Shown: piece after piece, positions 15,238 to 23,830 of the stretch
Layout of the letters: every line of letters begins with the position of its first letter
Numbering within the stretch: position 1 is the stretch's first letter
Origin: Limosilactobacillus rudii
GTDB taxonomy: Bacteria > Bacillota > Bacilli > Lactobacillales > Lactobacillaceae
Direction of reading: 5' to 3'
NCBI RefSeq assembly: GCF_014145455.1
Contig: NZ_JACIVB010000054.1
Span: 248,001 to 312,000, forward strand
DNA length: 64,000 bases
Position numbers and translations under genes: made by a program
Notes under the pieces: generated by a model
The model's input: only the letters and a program-made list of their open reading frames with translations
What the model was told of the DNA's origin: nothing
Databases searched by the model: none

Positions 15238-16569
15238 ATGCCAGAAAAACGTAAACGCGTACCTAAGAGAATTGCACAGACAATTTTAAACTCACTTAAG
15301 GGTGGGGTTGTCCCCCGGATAGGACTCCCGTATATTACTGTTGGCCGTAAAGATGAGATAGCAGCGTTACTCCATGACGTTGATATTATTTCAGCCGGTG
15401 GGGCTTCGTTTCGGTTTATCGTTGGGCGCTATGGTTCTGGAAAAAGTTTTCTCCTACAAGCGATGCGCAACTACATAATGGATAAGGGCTTTATTGTTGT
15501 TGATGGTGATTTATCACCGGAACGGCGCTTACACGGTAATAATGGGCAAGGATTAGCAACGTACCGTGAATTGATTCAAAACTTATCAACCAAAACCCGT
15601 CCAGAGGGAGGCGCCCTGAACCTTGTTCTTGACCGGTGGATTAATTCGGTTCAAACAAAAGTGGCGAGTGAGCAGGGGATTTCACCAGAAGATCCGGCTT
15701 TTTCTTCGGCTGTTGACAAGGAGATTTATAAGGTAATTACTTCACTAAATGAGTTGGTGCATGGCTTTGACTTTGCTAAGTTATTGAATATGTATTATCA
15801 AGCATATGTTGATGATGATCAGGAGACAAAGGCAAAGGTTACGAAGTGGTTCCGTGGCGAATATGATCGTAAAACGGATGCTAAAAAAGAATTAGGAATT
15901 AATATTATTATTACCGATGATGATTGGTACGAATACTTAAAACTCTTTGCTTCGTTTTTCCGGCAGGCTGGCTATCAGGGCTTGGTAATTATGATTGACG
16001 AATTGGTTAATATTTATAAAATTCCTAATAGTATTAGTCGACAGTACAATTACGAAAAAATTTTGACGATGTATAACGATACCCTGCAGGGGAAAGCTAA
16101 GTACCTTGGAATTATTATGGGTGGTACGCCACAAGCTGTTGAAGATCGTCGCCGGGGTGTTTATAGTTATGAAGCATTACGCTCGCGTTTATCTGAAGGT
16201 AAGTTTTCCCAAGATGGGGCGCGTGATATGTATGCGCCAGTGATTAAACTCGAGCCGTTAACTGCTGAAGAGATGTTAGTATTAATCGAAAAACTAGCTG
16301 ATATGCACGCCAATCTTTATGGCTATGAACGGTCAATTACTGAAGATGACTTAGCAACTTTTATTAAGATTGAATATGGCCGTATTGGTGCAAGTTCAAA
16401 CATTACACCACGAGAAGTTATTCGCGACTTTATTGAATTATTAGATATTCTTTGGCAAAATCCTCAGACTGACGTTAAATCATTATTGGAATCCGATAGT
16501 TTTAACTACAACCAGTCGTCAGCTGTGTCCAATGATACCGATAAAAATTTTGCAGAATTTAAAATTTAA
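15238..16569 (+). CDS. sngB: BrxD-like P-loop ATPase, Shango defence component
   Basis: An AAA-like ATPase of 443 residues, similar in type to BREX ATP-binding protein BrxD (DUF2791). Walker A is GRYGSGKS (63-70). Walker B is LVIMIDELVNIY (about 246-257), followed by an Arg-rich region with GIIMGGTPQAVEDRRRGVYSYEALRSRL. The text EPLTAEEMLVLIEKLADMH continues the family match. It very likely couples ATP use to DNA handling with the helicase encoded next. It sits 12 bases after the TerB gene and 38 bases before the helicase start, all on one strand, with GGAGGAG before the ATG. No BREX methylase or PglZ gene is nearby, which separates it from BREX. Confidence 0.85.
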   Translation: MPEKRKRVPKRIAQTILNSLKGGVVPRIGLPYITVGRKDEIAALLHDVDIISAGGASFRFIVGRYGSGKSFLLQAMRNYIMDKGFIVVDGDLSPERRLHGNNGQGLATYRELIQNLSTKTRPEGGALNLVLDRWINSVQTKVASEQGISPEDPAFSSAVDKEIYKVITSLNELVHGFDFAKLLNMYYQAYVDDDQETKAKVTKWFRGEYDRKTDAKKELGINIIITDDDWYEYLKLFASFFRQAGYQGLVIMIDELVNIYKIPNSISRQYNYEKILTMYNDTLQGKAKYLGIIMGGTPQAVEDRRRGVYSYEALRSRLSEGKFSQDGARDMYAPVIKLEPLTAEEMLVLIEKLADMHANLYGYERSITEDDLATFIKIEYGRIGASSNITPREVIRDFIELLDILWQNPQTDVKSLLESDSFNYNQSSAVSNDTDKNFAEFKI

Positions 16570-16607
16570 GAATTAAACATACTAATTTAACGAAGGGAGT
16601 GAAATTG

Positions 16608-18845
16608 ATGGATGTGTTTTCGCGATATGCGCCCTTTATTCAGGACTATATTTATAGTCAAGGGTGGCAGAGCCTGCGGGCAATTCAACAGGCTGCAGGA
16701 GATGTAATTTTTAATAGGGATGACAATGTATTACTGTCAGCGCCGACTGCATCAGGGAAGACTGAGGCAGCCTTTTTTCCAATTTTGACATTGATGAGTG
16801 AAGAGCCGCCTGCTTCGGTTGGTTGCTTATATATTGCACCGCTAAAAGCATTAATTAATGATCAATATCAACGGCTAAGCGACTTATGTCATGAACCGGG
16901 CATTCCAGTATGGCGTTGGCACGGCGATGTTGCGCAGTCACAGAAGAGAAAATTACTTCGTCATCCATCAGGTGTTTTACAAATTACTCCTGAATCATTA
17001 GAGTCTTTACTGTTAAATAAACATATGGATATTCCTAACCTCTTTGGTGATTTGCGATTTATTGTTATTGATGAGATCCACTCAATGCTGCGGGGTGACC
17101 GTGGGGGACAAACCTTTTGCTTAATAGAACGGCTCGCAAAATTAGCTGGTTGCCATCCACGGCGAATCGGTCTCTCGGCGACAATTGGCGATCCGCGTGC
17201 AGCCGGACAATTTTTAGCCGCCGGAACTGATAAGGGTACCATTATTCCTAAAATTGCTGATACCCATGAAGTTTGGCGATTATCAATGGAACACTTTTAC
17301 AAGGATCCGGTTCAGGCCGGTGATGACGCTCAAGAGCGGGATGCCCAGCCCGTTTTAGCAGCGGCAACTGATAAAGCACCCACAATGGCTGATCCGGGAT
17401 TAGCTTATGTTTTTGAACATACGCGAGGGAAAAAGTGCTTAGTATTTACTAATAGTCGTGAAGAATGTGAGGCAGTATGTCAGTCACTCCGGGCTTATTG
17501 TGAAGCTAATCATGAACCCGATCGTTTTATGATTCACCACGGTAACCTTTCCACTGCTTTTCGGCAAACGGCTGAAGAAGCGATGCGGGATGATAATTCG
17601 TTAATGACGACCTGTGCGACGGCAACTTTAGAATTGGGGATTGATATTGGTCGACTAGAACGGGCATTTCAGATTGATGCACCCTTTACGGTTTCTGGTT
17701 TTCTCCAACGAATGGGGAGAACTGGTCGTCGTGGTGATCCACCTGAGATGTGGTTTGTAATGCGTGAAGAACATCCGGAATCACGGGCAATGTTGCCAGA
17801 ATTTATTCCGTGGCCGTTAATTCAGGGGATTGCGCTGGTTCAGCTATACCTTGAAGAACGTTTTGTTGAGCCACCACGAACTGGTCGCTTGCCATATAGC
17901 TTGCTATACCATCAAACGATGAGTACCCTTGCTTCTAACGGTGAGATGACACCGGCTGAATTAGCCTCCCGTGTTTTGCCATTATCATATTTTCAAAATA
18001 TTACGCAGGAAGATTATCGAATTTTACTGCGGCACCTAATAGAAATTGACCACCTTCAGCAAACCGAAAATGGTGGCTTGATAGTAGGCTTAGCGGGAGA
18101 ACGAGTAGTTAATAATTTTAAGTTTTACGCGGTTTTTCAAGAAAATGAAGAATTTAGCGTTCACGCTGGTTCAGAAGAGCTGGGCACGATCGTAAAGCCG
18201 CCACCGGTTGGTGATAAGATTGCGATTGCCGGTCGGGTCTGGGTAGTTGAGGATATTGATCGACAACGTCACCAAGTATATTGTCATGAAGTTAAAGGCC
18301 GGATTCCTGCTTATTTTGGTGATGTCGCTGGTGATATTCATCCGCGAATTTTAGAGCGAATGCAAAAAGTATTAGCTGAAGACAAGCAATATCCTTACTT
18401 AATGGTGAATGCTTCGGCCCGTTTGCGTGAAGCACGAGAAACTGCGCGGGTTGCAGGAATGTTTAACAAACCGCTAATTAACCTTGGCGGTAAGATGTGG
18501 TGTCTCTTTCCGTGGACCGGAACCTATTCTTTTCTGGCATTAGAGCGGTTGTTACGCTTAAAGTGTGCTCCGCGATTAGGATTACGTGGTTTTAATTCGG
18601 TGCGACCCTACTATATGGAATTTTCAATGGACGCAAGCGAAGATGAATTCTATCAAATAATTGCTGAAGAAGCAGCGAAAGATTTTGATCCGCTTGACCT
18701 GGTCTTTGAAAATGAAGTACCGGTTTTCGACAAGTATGATCAATATGTCCCTGATGAATTAATTAAAAAGGGATTTGCCCAGGGAGTCCTCGATATTAAT
18801 GAAATGCGTCATTGCGTACAGCGAATGATTAAATCTCGGTCATAG
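16608..18845 (+). CDS. sngC: Lhr/BrxHI-like DEAD/DEAH helicase, Shango defence component
   Basis: A superfamily 2 helicase of 745 residues. Motif I is SAPTASGKTEAA (about 44-55), motif Ia IAPLKALINDQ, motif II DEIH (about 155), motif III LSATIG, motif V ATLELGIDIG and motif VI QRMGRTGRRG (about 367). The C-terminal third is the Lhr-type extension, unlike RecG or RecQ. It resembles BrxHI of BREX type 2 and the helicase of Shango. I use ATG 16608, nine bases after GAAGGGAG; GTG 16599 lies inside that ribosome binding site. A strong terminator follows after 12 bases, so it is the last gene of the operon. Confidence 0.87.
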   Translation: MDVFSRYAPFIQDYIYSQGWQSLRAIQQAAGDVIFNRDDNVLLSAPTASGKTEAAFFPILTLMSEEPPASVGCLYIAPLKALINDQYQRLSDLCHEPGIPVWRWHGDVAQSQKRKLLRHPSGVLQITPESLESLLLNKHMDIPNLFGDLRFIVIDEIHSMLRGDRGGQTFCLIERLAKLAGCHPRRIGLSATIGDPRAAGQFLAAGTDKGTIIPKIADTHEVWRLSMEHFYKDPVQAGDDAQERDAQPVLAAATDKAPTMADPGLAYVFEHTRGKKCLVFTNSREECEAVCQSLRAYCEANHEPDRFMIHHGNLSTAFRQTAEEAMRDDNSLMTTCATATLELGIDIGRLERAFQIDAPFTVSGFLQRMGRTGRRGDPPEMWFVMREEHPESRAMLPEFIPWPLIQGIALVQLYLEERFVEPPRTGRLPYSLLYHQTMSTLASNGEMTPAELASRVLPLSYFQNITQEDYRILLRHLIEIDHLQQTENGGLIVGLAGERVVNNFKFYAVFQENEEFSVHAGSEELGTIVKPPPVGDKIAIAGRVWVVEDIDRQRHQVYCHEVKGRIPAYFGDVAGDIHPRILERMQKVLAEDKQYPYLMVNASARLREARETARVAGMFNKPLINLGGKMWCLFPWTGTYSFLALERLLRLKCAPRLGLRGFNSVRPYYMEFSMDASEDEFYQIIAEEAAKDFDPLDLVFENEVPVFDKYDQYVPDELIKKGFAQGVLDINEMRHCVQRMIKSRS

Positions 18846-18857
18846 GATAATAAAGTT

Positions 18858-18910
18858 AAAAATACCCCCATAGTTAGATGTCTTCGTTTAACTATGGGGG
18901 TATTTTTGTT
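18858..18910 (+). terminator. Strong terminator of the defence operon
   Basis: AAATACCCCCATAGTTA pairs perfectly with TAACTATGGGGGTATTT, followed by T-rich sequence. The stem also carries A-runs on the left, so it can work in both directions. Confidence 0.95.
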
Positions 18911-18948
18911 ATCTATATTTAGTGGTTCGGCGTAAATTGTCAACTTAA

Positions 18949-19007
18949 GGACAAATGTCCCGAAAAACAATTTTTAGTGAACAAAACAGATGATTTTCGG
19001 GTATATT
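18949..19007. promoter_or_regulatory. Crp-operon promoter region with two inverted repeats
   Basis: GGACA-AA-TGTCC (18949-18960) and the wider pair CCCGAAAA (18959-18966) / TTTTCGGG (18994-19001) precede a -10-like TATATT (19002-19007). These are candidate sites for the Crp/Fnr regulator encoded next; GGACA recurs at 19011. Confidence 0.4.
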
Positions 19008-19030
19008 AAAGGACAGGTGGCGTAGTAAAA

Positions 19031-19044
19031 TGTAAGCGCTAACT
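19031..19044. promoter_or_regulatory. cre site (CcpA) in the crp leader
   Basis: TGTAAGCGCTAACT matches the catabolite-responsive element consensus except the last base. It lies downstream of the likely transcription start, where CcpA would act as a roadblock. Confidence 0.6.
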
Positions 19045-19078
19045 AATATAATAATTATAAAGAGTGAGGATGATACTC

Positions 19079-19744
19079 TTGGATATTAACAAAGTGTATA
19101 CAGCAATTAATGCAGATAAACGCGTGCAAGAATTAGTCAAAACGGCACCATTGAATATTATCGAACGGATGCAGGTAAAACACTTTGAAAGTAAACAGTT
19201 TATGCTCCATCAGGGAGAGACCTACCAACACACTTATCTTTTAGTTAAGGGGCAAGTAAAGGTATTTTTAAACTCACCTAGTGGAAAGCAAGTTGTCTTG
19301 GATGTTTATGATGCGGGGATGTTTCTTGGTGAACAGGAGGCGATCATTAACCGTCCTTATTGTGCATCAATCATTAATATCTCACCAATTACCGTTCTTG
19401 TTATTCGTAATCAGGACTTTGTGGAGTGGTCGCAAAAAGATCATCGCTTTGCAAATCGGTTAATTAATAACCTGTCAGAGCAGATTTACCACCTAACAAA
19501 CCGAATGGAAAGATATAGCATGTATTCGGCAATGCAGCAGATTGGATTATTCTTGTTGCATTGTGATGATAAGAAGACACCGATTACCCGTGAACGGATT
19601 TCCTACGAGGTTGATACTTCATACCGTAATATTAACCGCGTGTTAAAACGGTTGGCTGATATTAATGTAATAAAAATTGAACGTTCAATAATTAAAATTA
19701 CTGATCATCAGACCTTACAACAAATTATCGAAACGGAGGATTAA
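19079..19744 (+). CDS. Crp/Fnr-family transcriptional regulator
   Basis: A regulator of about 221 residues. The N-terminal cyclic-nucleotide-binding-like barrel reads FMLHQGETYQHTYLLVKGQVKVFLNSPSGKQVVLDVYDAGMFLGEQE. A long dimerisation helix follows, and the C-terminal winged helix has TRERISYEVDTSYRNINRVLKRLADINVIKIE. Cysteines for an FNR-type iron-sulfur cluster are not arranged for it. The start is uncertain: GAGTGAGG fits the TTG at 19079 (nine bases), while ATG 19070 and GTG 19064 touch it. The next gene starts five bases after the stop, using a GGAGG inside this gene's end, so it forms an operon with a nucleoside phosphorylase and PnuC. Confidence 0.88.
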   Translation: MDINKVYTAINADKRVQELVKTAPLNIIERMQVKHFESKQFMLHQGETYQHTYLLVKGQVKVFLNSPSGKQVVLDVYDAGMFLGEQEAIINRPYCASIINISPITVLVIRNQDFVEWSQKDHRFANRLINNLSEQIYHLTNRMERYSMYSAMQQIGLFLLHCDDKKTPITRERISYEVDTSYRNINRVLKRLADINVIKIERSIIKITDHQTLQQIIETED

Positions 19745-19749
19745 CGATT

Positions 19750-20487
19750 ATGACAGAAGAGCAACAACCACATACTCAATTAACTACGGCGATAAACACT
19801 GATAGTGCGGTAATTGTAGGCGATCCTGCAAGGGTTGATAAAGCTGCAAAATTGCTTGATGAAGTGCAAGAGTGGGCCTTTAATCGGGAATATAAATCTG
19901 TTATCGGTACATATAAGGGTAAGCGGATATTGATTATGTCAACGGGGATTGGCGCTCCATCAGCAGGAATTGGCGTAGAAGAACTTCATAATGTAAATGT
20001 AAATAAGGTTATTCGTGTTGGTTCAGCTGGGGCGATGCAAAGCGGAATTGGCTTGGGTGAATTAATTATTGGTGAAGGAGTCGTAAGAGACGATGGCTTA
20101 ACGCAGAAATATGTTCCCGGTATTTATCCCGCGGTCCCATCGTTCAAATTAATGGCGCTTGCTCATAAGTATGCGCCGCAAGCCGTCTATGGCATTATTC
20201 GGTCCCATGATGGTTTTTATATGGATGATAATGCAAAAAATGAAGCATTTTGGTCAAGCAAGGGAATCGTGGGTGCTGATATGGAATCAGGAGCGTTGAT
20301 GACAATTGGCCGTCAACGCGGAATGGAAACATTGTCGATCTTAAATAATGTTGTTCTTTATGAAGGTGACCTTGCTGCGGGAGTAAATGACCTTGTCAAT
20401 GGTGATGATTTAATGGCGCAGGGTGAAACTGCTTCATTGAAATTAGCGCTTGATATCTTGAGTGATCATAGTTTGGAGGAGGACTAA
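19750..20487 (+). CDS. Uridine/nucleoside phosphorylase family protein
   Basis: A nucleoside phosphorylase (PNP/UDP family) of 245 residues, which splits nucleosides with phosphate into base and ribose-1-phosphate. Seen are VIVGDPARVDKAAKLLD, the phosphate-binding STGIGAPSAGIGVEEL, RVGSAGAMQ, and the ribose-binding GADMESGALMTIGRQRG (Glu and Met typical). The substrate cannot be read directly. Its place between a Crp-type regulator and PnuC suggests nicotinamide riboside, or pyrimidine/purine nucleosides, as an inferred substrate. It overlaps nothing but is spaced one base from the pnuC start. Confidence 0.88.
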   Translation: MTEEQQPHTQLTTAINTDSAVIVGDPARVDKAAKLLDEVQEWAFNREYKSVIGTYKGKRILIMSTGIGAPSAGIGVEELHNVNVNKVIRVGSAGAMQSGIGLGELIIGEGVVRDDGLTQKYVPGIYPAVPSFKLMALAHKYAPQAVYGIIRSHDGFYMDDNAKNEAFWSSKGIVGADMESGALMTIGRQRGMETLSILNNVVLYEGDLAAGVNDLVNGDDLMAQGETASLKLALDILSDHSLEED

Positions 20488-20488
20488 C

Positions 20489-21214
20489 ATGACAAATACT
20501 ACAAGCAATCATGGCTGGCTTTTTACCCAATTGTTCAGTAAATGGAAACGATTTGAGGTAATTTACGTCACAATTTTAATCTTGTTACAAGTCGGGGTAT
20601 ATTTAATTGCGCCGGATAGCTGGATTGGAATGCTCTCCGGGGTCTTTGGAACTTTAGCCCTTGTCTACGGGATGAAAGGACGAAAAGTTACGTTTATCTT
20701 TGGGTTCATCCAGTGTGTTGCGATGACTTATATTGCATGGCAGAGTCATACTTGGGGAACTTTCGTGATGGACATTTTCTATGTGATCTCACAACCAATT
20801 GGCTGGTTTATGTGGGGTCACGACGATGCTACTAAGCGCTTTAGTCCACGCGTTCGCCGGTGGGTATTTGCCGGGGTAGTAGTTGCCTACTTTATCGGCT
20901 GGTACTTTATTGGCCTATTCAATGGTCAGCTTCCTTACTTCGATTCGTTTAACTTGGTCGTAAGCTTTATTGCCCAGTTGCTTTATATCCTTAAATACCA
21001 AGAAAACTGGTCATTGTGGATCTGGGTTAATACGGCCAATATTATCTACTGGATTATCTTAGCAATTCGCTTCCAAATGGGTGTTCATATTGGAACATTT
21101 GGTGGCGACTTATCACAAATTGCCCTACAAGCAGCCCTCTTGTTTAATTCAATTTATGCAACGAAGGTATGGGCTAGTGGTGAAGCCGATAATGAAGGTG
21201 GAACAGTTAAGTAA
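20489..21214 (+). CDS. pnuC: PnuC-family nicotinamide riboside transporter
   Basis: An inner-membrane vitamin transporter of 241 residues with about seven hydrophobic segments. PnuC features are FGTLALVYGMKGRKVTFIFGFIQC, the Trp-rich DIFYVISQPIGWFMWGHD and QLLYILKYQENWSLWIWVN. PnuC proteins take up nicotinamide riboside by facilitated diffusion. I start at ATG 20489: GGAGGAGG ends six bases before, whereas the frame from 20462 overlaps the phosphorylase. With the phosphorylase it suggests cleavage of imported riboside to nicotinamide for NAD synthesis. A terminator follows. Confidence 0.92.
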   Translation: MTNTTSNHGWLFTQLFSKWKRFEVIYVTILILLQVGVYLIAPDSWIGMLSGVFGTLALVYGMKGRKVTFIFGFIQCVAMTYIAWQSHTWGTFVMDIFYVISQPIGWFMWGHDDATKRFSPRVRRWVFAGVVVAYFIGWYFIGLFNGQLPYFDSFNLVVSFIAQLLYILKYQENWSLWIWVNTANIIYWIILAIRFQMGVHIGTFGGDLSQIALQAALLFNSIYATKVWASGEADNEGGTVK

Positions 21215-21231
21215 TAAGGTAAAGTGATATT

Positions 21232-21262
21232 TGAAGCTCAGAATTCGTTTCTGGGCTTTTAT
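21232..21262 (+). terminator. Terminator after pnuC
   Basis: AGCTCAGAA pairs with TTCTGGGCT around a short loop, followed by TTTATAATTTT. Confidence 0.75.
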
Positions 21263-21284
21263 AATTTTATGGAGGTAGACAAAA

Positions 21285-22139
21285 ATGATAAATGGCAAGT
21301 CAGCGTTAATAACCCTTGCGGATGGTCAAAAAATGCCCCAAGAAGGTTTTGGCCTTTACAAGGTCCATGGTCAAGAAACGATGAATCGGGCAATTAGTGA
21401 CGCATATCAAGCTGGTTTTCGGTTATTTGATACGGCGCAGCTATATGATAATGAGGCCGAAGTCGGGGAAGCTCTACAACGGCTTAATGTACCCCGTGAT
21501 GAATATTTTGTGACGACTAAAATTGCCGAAGCTAACGAAAGTTATGAAAAAGCGATTGCCTCGGTTAAGGAATCGCTTCGTAAACTAAAATTAGACTACG
21601 TAAACCTATTATTAATTCACTGGCCCACGGAAAAATACTTTTTTGAATCGTGGCGGGCGTTAGAAGAGCTAAAAAAGATGGGATTAACGCGGTCAATTGG
21701 TGTCAGCAACTATCCACTGATCCACCTGCAATATTTGGCAACGCAGGCAAATGAAATGCCGGTTGTTGACCAGGTTGAGCGTCATCCCTTACTAAACCAA
21801 GCGCCATTAATTAAGTTTAATCGTCAGCATAATATCGTTACCCAGGCTTGGAGCCCTCTTGGTCGCGGTAAAATTCTTACGGACCCTGTACTAGAAAAGA
21901 TTGCCGCAGAACATGGTAAGTCGGTTGCCCAGGTGATCTTACGCTGGCACTTGCAAAGCGGTATCGCCTTTATTCCTAAAGCGGTCACCCCACAGCATAT
22001 TCAGCAAAACATCGCCCTTAACGACTTCTCGTTAAGTGATATTGAAATGGAACAAATTGCTGCATTGAATAATTTCCAGCGTTTTGGCAAGGAACCGGCA
22101 TTAGCGTATGAATACAATCATAAGTATGAAACGCGGTAG
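21285..22139 (+). CDS. Aldo/keto reductase
   Basis: An NAD(P)H-dependent reductase of 284 residues with the aldo/keto reductase tetrad Asp49, Tyr54, Lys79 and His112 (in FDTAQLYDNE, VTTKI and LLIHWP). IGVSNY and the C-terminal NADP-binding FIPKAV stretch are present. It likely reduces 2-keto acids, methylglyoxal or sugar aldehydes. GGAGG precedes the ATG. Its stop codon touches the stop of the convergent CorA gene with no base between, so no dedicated terminator exists for either. Confidence 0.93.
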   Translation: MINGKSALITLADGQKMPQEGFGLYKVHGQETMNRAISDAYQAGFRLFDTAQLYDNEAEVGEALQRLNVPRDEYFVTTKIAEANESYEKAIASVKESLRKLKLDYVNLLLIHWPTEKYFFESWRALEELKKMGLTRSIGVSNYPLIHLQYLATQANEMPVVDQVERHPLLNQAPLIKFNRQHNIVTQAWSPLGRGKILTDPVLEKIAAEHGKSVAQVILRWHLQSGIAFIPKAVTPQHIQQNIALNDFSLSDIEMEQIAALNNFQRFGKEPALAYEYNHKYETR

Positions 22140-23066
22140 TCATTTTGTATACTGCTTGCGACGGAGAAAAAAGGCGGCGATAAGGGAGAGAACTAGGGCA
22201 ATCCCTAGCGTTAGCCAGAAGCCATAAAAACTATCCTTCCACGGTAAGCCGCCAACATTCATCCCCATAAAACCAGTCACTAATGCTGCAATAGCGATGA
22301 TAAGCCCGGCAGAATCCAGAAATTTCATTAAGCTATTTAGGTGGTTATCCATCATCGCGGTGAAAAGGTCACTGATGGATGTTAATAGGTCACGAAAAAT
22401 GTGGATAGTTTTAGTCAATCGTCGTTGCTGCACCGCTAGTTCGAGTTGCTGCTCTAAGGGGAAGTCCCAGCAGCAATCATCTTTGAGAAAGGCAGCGATT
22501 GTCGTCGCCTGATCATTCATTGTATGCTCAAAAAAGACTAGCCGCCGGGTTAATGTCGTTAAGTCACGTAAAGCCTGGTTATTAAAACCGCTTCTTGCCA
22601 ACTTGTCTAAACGGTCAATTTCCTGTTTATACCCGTGTAGCGTAGCCATTAAGACTTTTTGGCAGGCAACAATATAGTTAATCAAAATCATTGAGAGACT
22701 ATTAGCGCCTTTTTGCAGTATCTCCCTAACCGTTTTTTCGCTGTCAGTACAGATAATTAGGTGACGGGCATCAAAAATAACTAGTGATGGGGAGAGTTGG
22801 CTTTCGATTTTGTGACGTGAAGCGATAAAGTCATAGATCACTAAAATTGATGGATTTTCTAAAACGTCACTAGCAGTGTGGTGAAAGCGGGAGACCTCCT
22901 CTGGGGAAGAGCAATATTGAAAAGAGAAGGGGCTGAGGTCAAAGCAATGACACACCTGTTTAATTTCTGTGGCGGTTGGTTGAATCATTAGAACCAATTC
23001 GACGGTATTTAGCGGTAGGTTACTTTCCTTAATTCCACTGGACGTAACAGTATATTTATTAATCAT
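22140..23066 (-). CDS. corA: CorA-like magnesium transporter
   Basis: A divalent-cation channel of 308 residues. The N-terminal two thirds is the cytoplasmic domain, and two C-terminal membrane helices surround the signature GMNVGGLPW, so the selectivity motif GMN is intact. The tail is short and basic (RRKQYTK). This is the single-gene Mg2+ (or Co2+/Ni2+) uptake family. It is transcribed away from the GNAT gene, and its 3' end abuts the aldo/keto reductase stop. The start follows GAGGTAATGATAA. Confidence 0.9.
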   Translation of the reverse strand: MINKYTVTSSGIKESNLPLNTVELVLMIQPTATEIKQVCHCFDLSPFSFQYCSSPEEVSRFHHTASDVLENPSILVIYDFIASRHKIESQLSPSLVIFDARHLIICTDSEKTVREILQKGANSLSMILINYIVACQKVLMATLHGYKQEIDRLDKLARSGFNNQALRDLTTLTRRLVFFEHTMNDQATTIAAFLKDDCCWDFPLEQQLELAVQQRRLTKTIHIFRDLLTSISDLFTAMMDNHLNSLMKFLDSAGLIIAIAALVTGFMGMNVGGLPWKDSFYGFWLTLGIALVLSLIAAFFLRRKQYTK

Positions 23067-23233
23067 TTATCATTACCTCGCTGATTGAATGCGGTATCAT
23101 CTAAGAATATTATTTCAATAATCAACGAAAAATTTTTGTAAAAAAGTACAAGAGAAAGTAAAAGAGTTAAAGCTTACCTTAACTTGCGTATTTTCTAAAT
23201 CAATCATGATAAAATAACGATACGCAGTTCACT

Positions 23234-23276
23234 AGCAGCTTGTTTCACGGTCAGACGGAAGCAGGCTGCTTTTTTA
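23234..23276 (+). terminator. Terminator-like attenuator directly before the GNAT gene
   Basis: AGCAGCTTGTTTC (23234-23246) pairs over all 13 positions, with G-U at two, with GAAGCAGGCTGCT (23258-23270). An 11-base loop separates them and TTTTTT follows. The AGGAGG of the GNAT gene starts about six bases later. No gene ends here, so it is a leader hairpin rather than an end-of-operon terminator. Confidence 0.65.
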
Positions 23277-23293
23277 GAAAAGGAGGGAATATA

Positions 23294-23815
23294 ATGGCGA
23301 TTTACTTACGGCGCGCAACGCTAAGTGACCTTGATGAGGTAATGATAATTATTGAAGAAGCGCGGGCACAACTGAAAAAGAACGGCAATCCGCAGTGGCA
23401 AGACGGTCACCCGTTTACTGAAACGATAAAGAATGATATCGAAAGCGGTTATAGCTGGGTATTATTAGATGGTCAGAAGATTGTTGGAACCGCTGCTTTA
23501 CAACTAACGCCGGAGCAAAATTATGATGAGATTGAGGAAGGACAATGGGCGCGGCCACAAGAGCCTTACGCGATTATTCACCGGGTAGCCGTATTACCGA
23601 CCAAGAGCGGTCAAAGCCTGGGCCGGTTTATTTTTTCTAATTTGCTTACAGTAGGCTACCTCCAGGGTGTGCGTAATTTTCGTTATGATACCCATTACAA
23701 AAATATTCCCGTGCAGAAAATCGGGGAAGAAATTGGCTTTATTAAACGGGGCACAATCTATATTGAAGATAAAATTGACGCTAAGCATATGGGTTTTGAA
23801 CTTAATCTGCCTTGA
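23294..23815 (+). CDS. GNAT-family N-acetyltransferase
   Basis: An acetyl-CoA-dependent acyltransferase of 173 residues. It begins YLRRATLSDLDEVMIIIEEAR, as GNAT proteins of this group do. The acetyl-CoA-binding motif A is IHRVAVLPTKSGQSLGRFIFSNLL, in the place of the usual Q/RxxGxG/A. FRYDTHYKNIPVQKIGEEIGF completes motif B. I start at ATG 23294 behind AAAGGAGGG; the longer frame from TTG 23240 runs back into the leader hairpin. Acceptor substrate unknown. It is probably controlled by the hairpin just upstream. Confidence 0.88.
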   Translation: MAIYLRRATLSDLDEVMIIIEEARAQLKKNGNPQWQDGHPFTETIKNDIESGYSWVLLDGQKIVGTAALQLTPEQNYDEIEEGQWARPQEPYAIIHRVAVLPTKSGQSLGRFIFSNLLTVGYLQGVRNFRYDTHYKNIPVQKIGEEIGFIKRGTIYIEDKIDAKHMGFELNLP

Positions 23816-23816
23816 A

Positions 23817-23830
23817 AGAAAGCGCTTGTA
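23817..23830. promoter_or_regulatory. cre-like site overlapping the sugar transporter promoter
   Basis: AGAAAGCGCTTGTA keeps the AAAGCGCTT core of CcpA sites. TTGTAA (23826) can be the -35, with TATAGT near 23847 as -10, so the site overlaps the promoter. Confidence 0.45.

Noticed and set aside
13714-18845. BREX system
   Set aside because: The ATPase and helicase resemble BrxD and BrxHI, but pglX, pglZ, brxB and brxC-type genes are missing, and a TerB gene is present instead.
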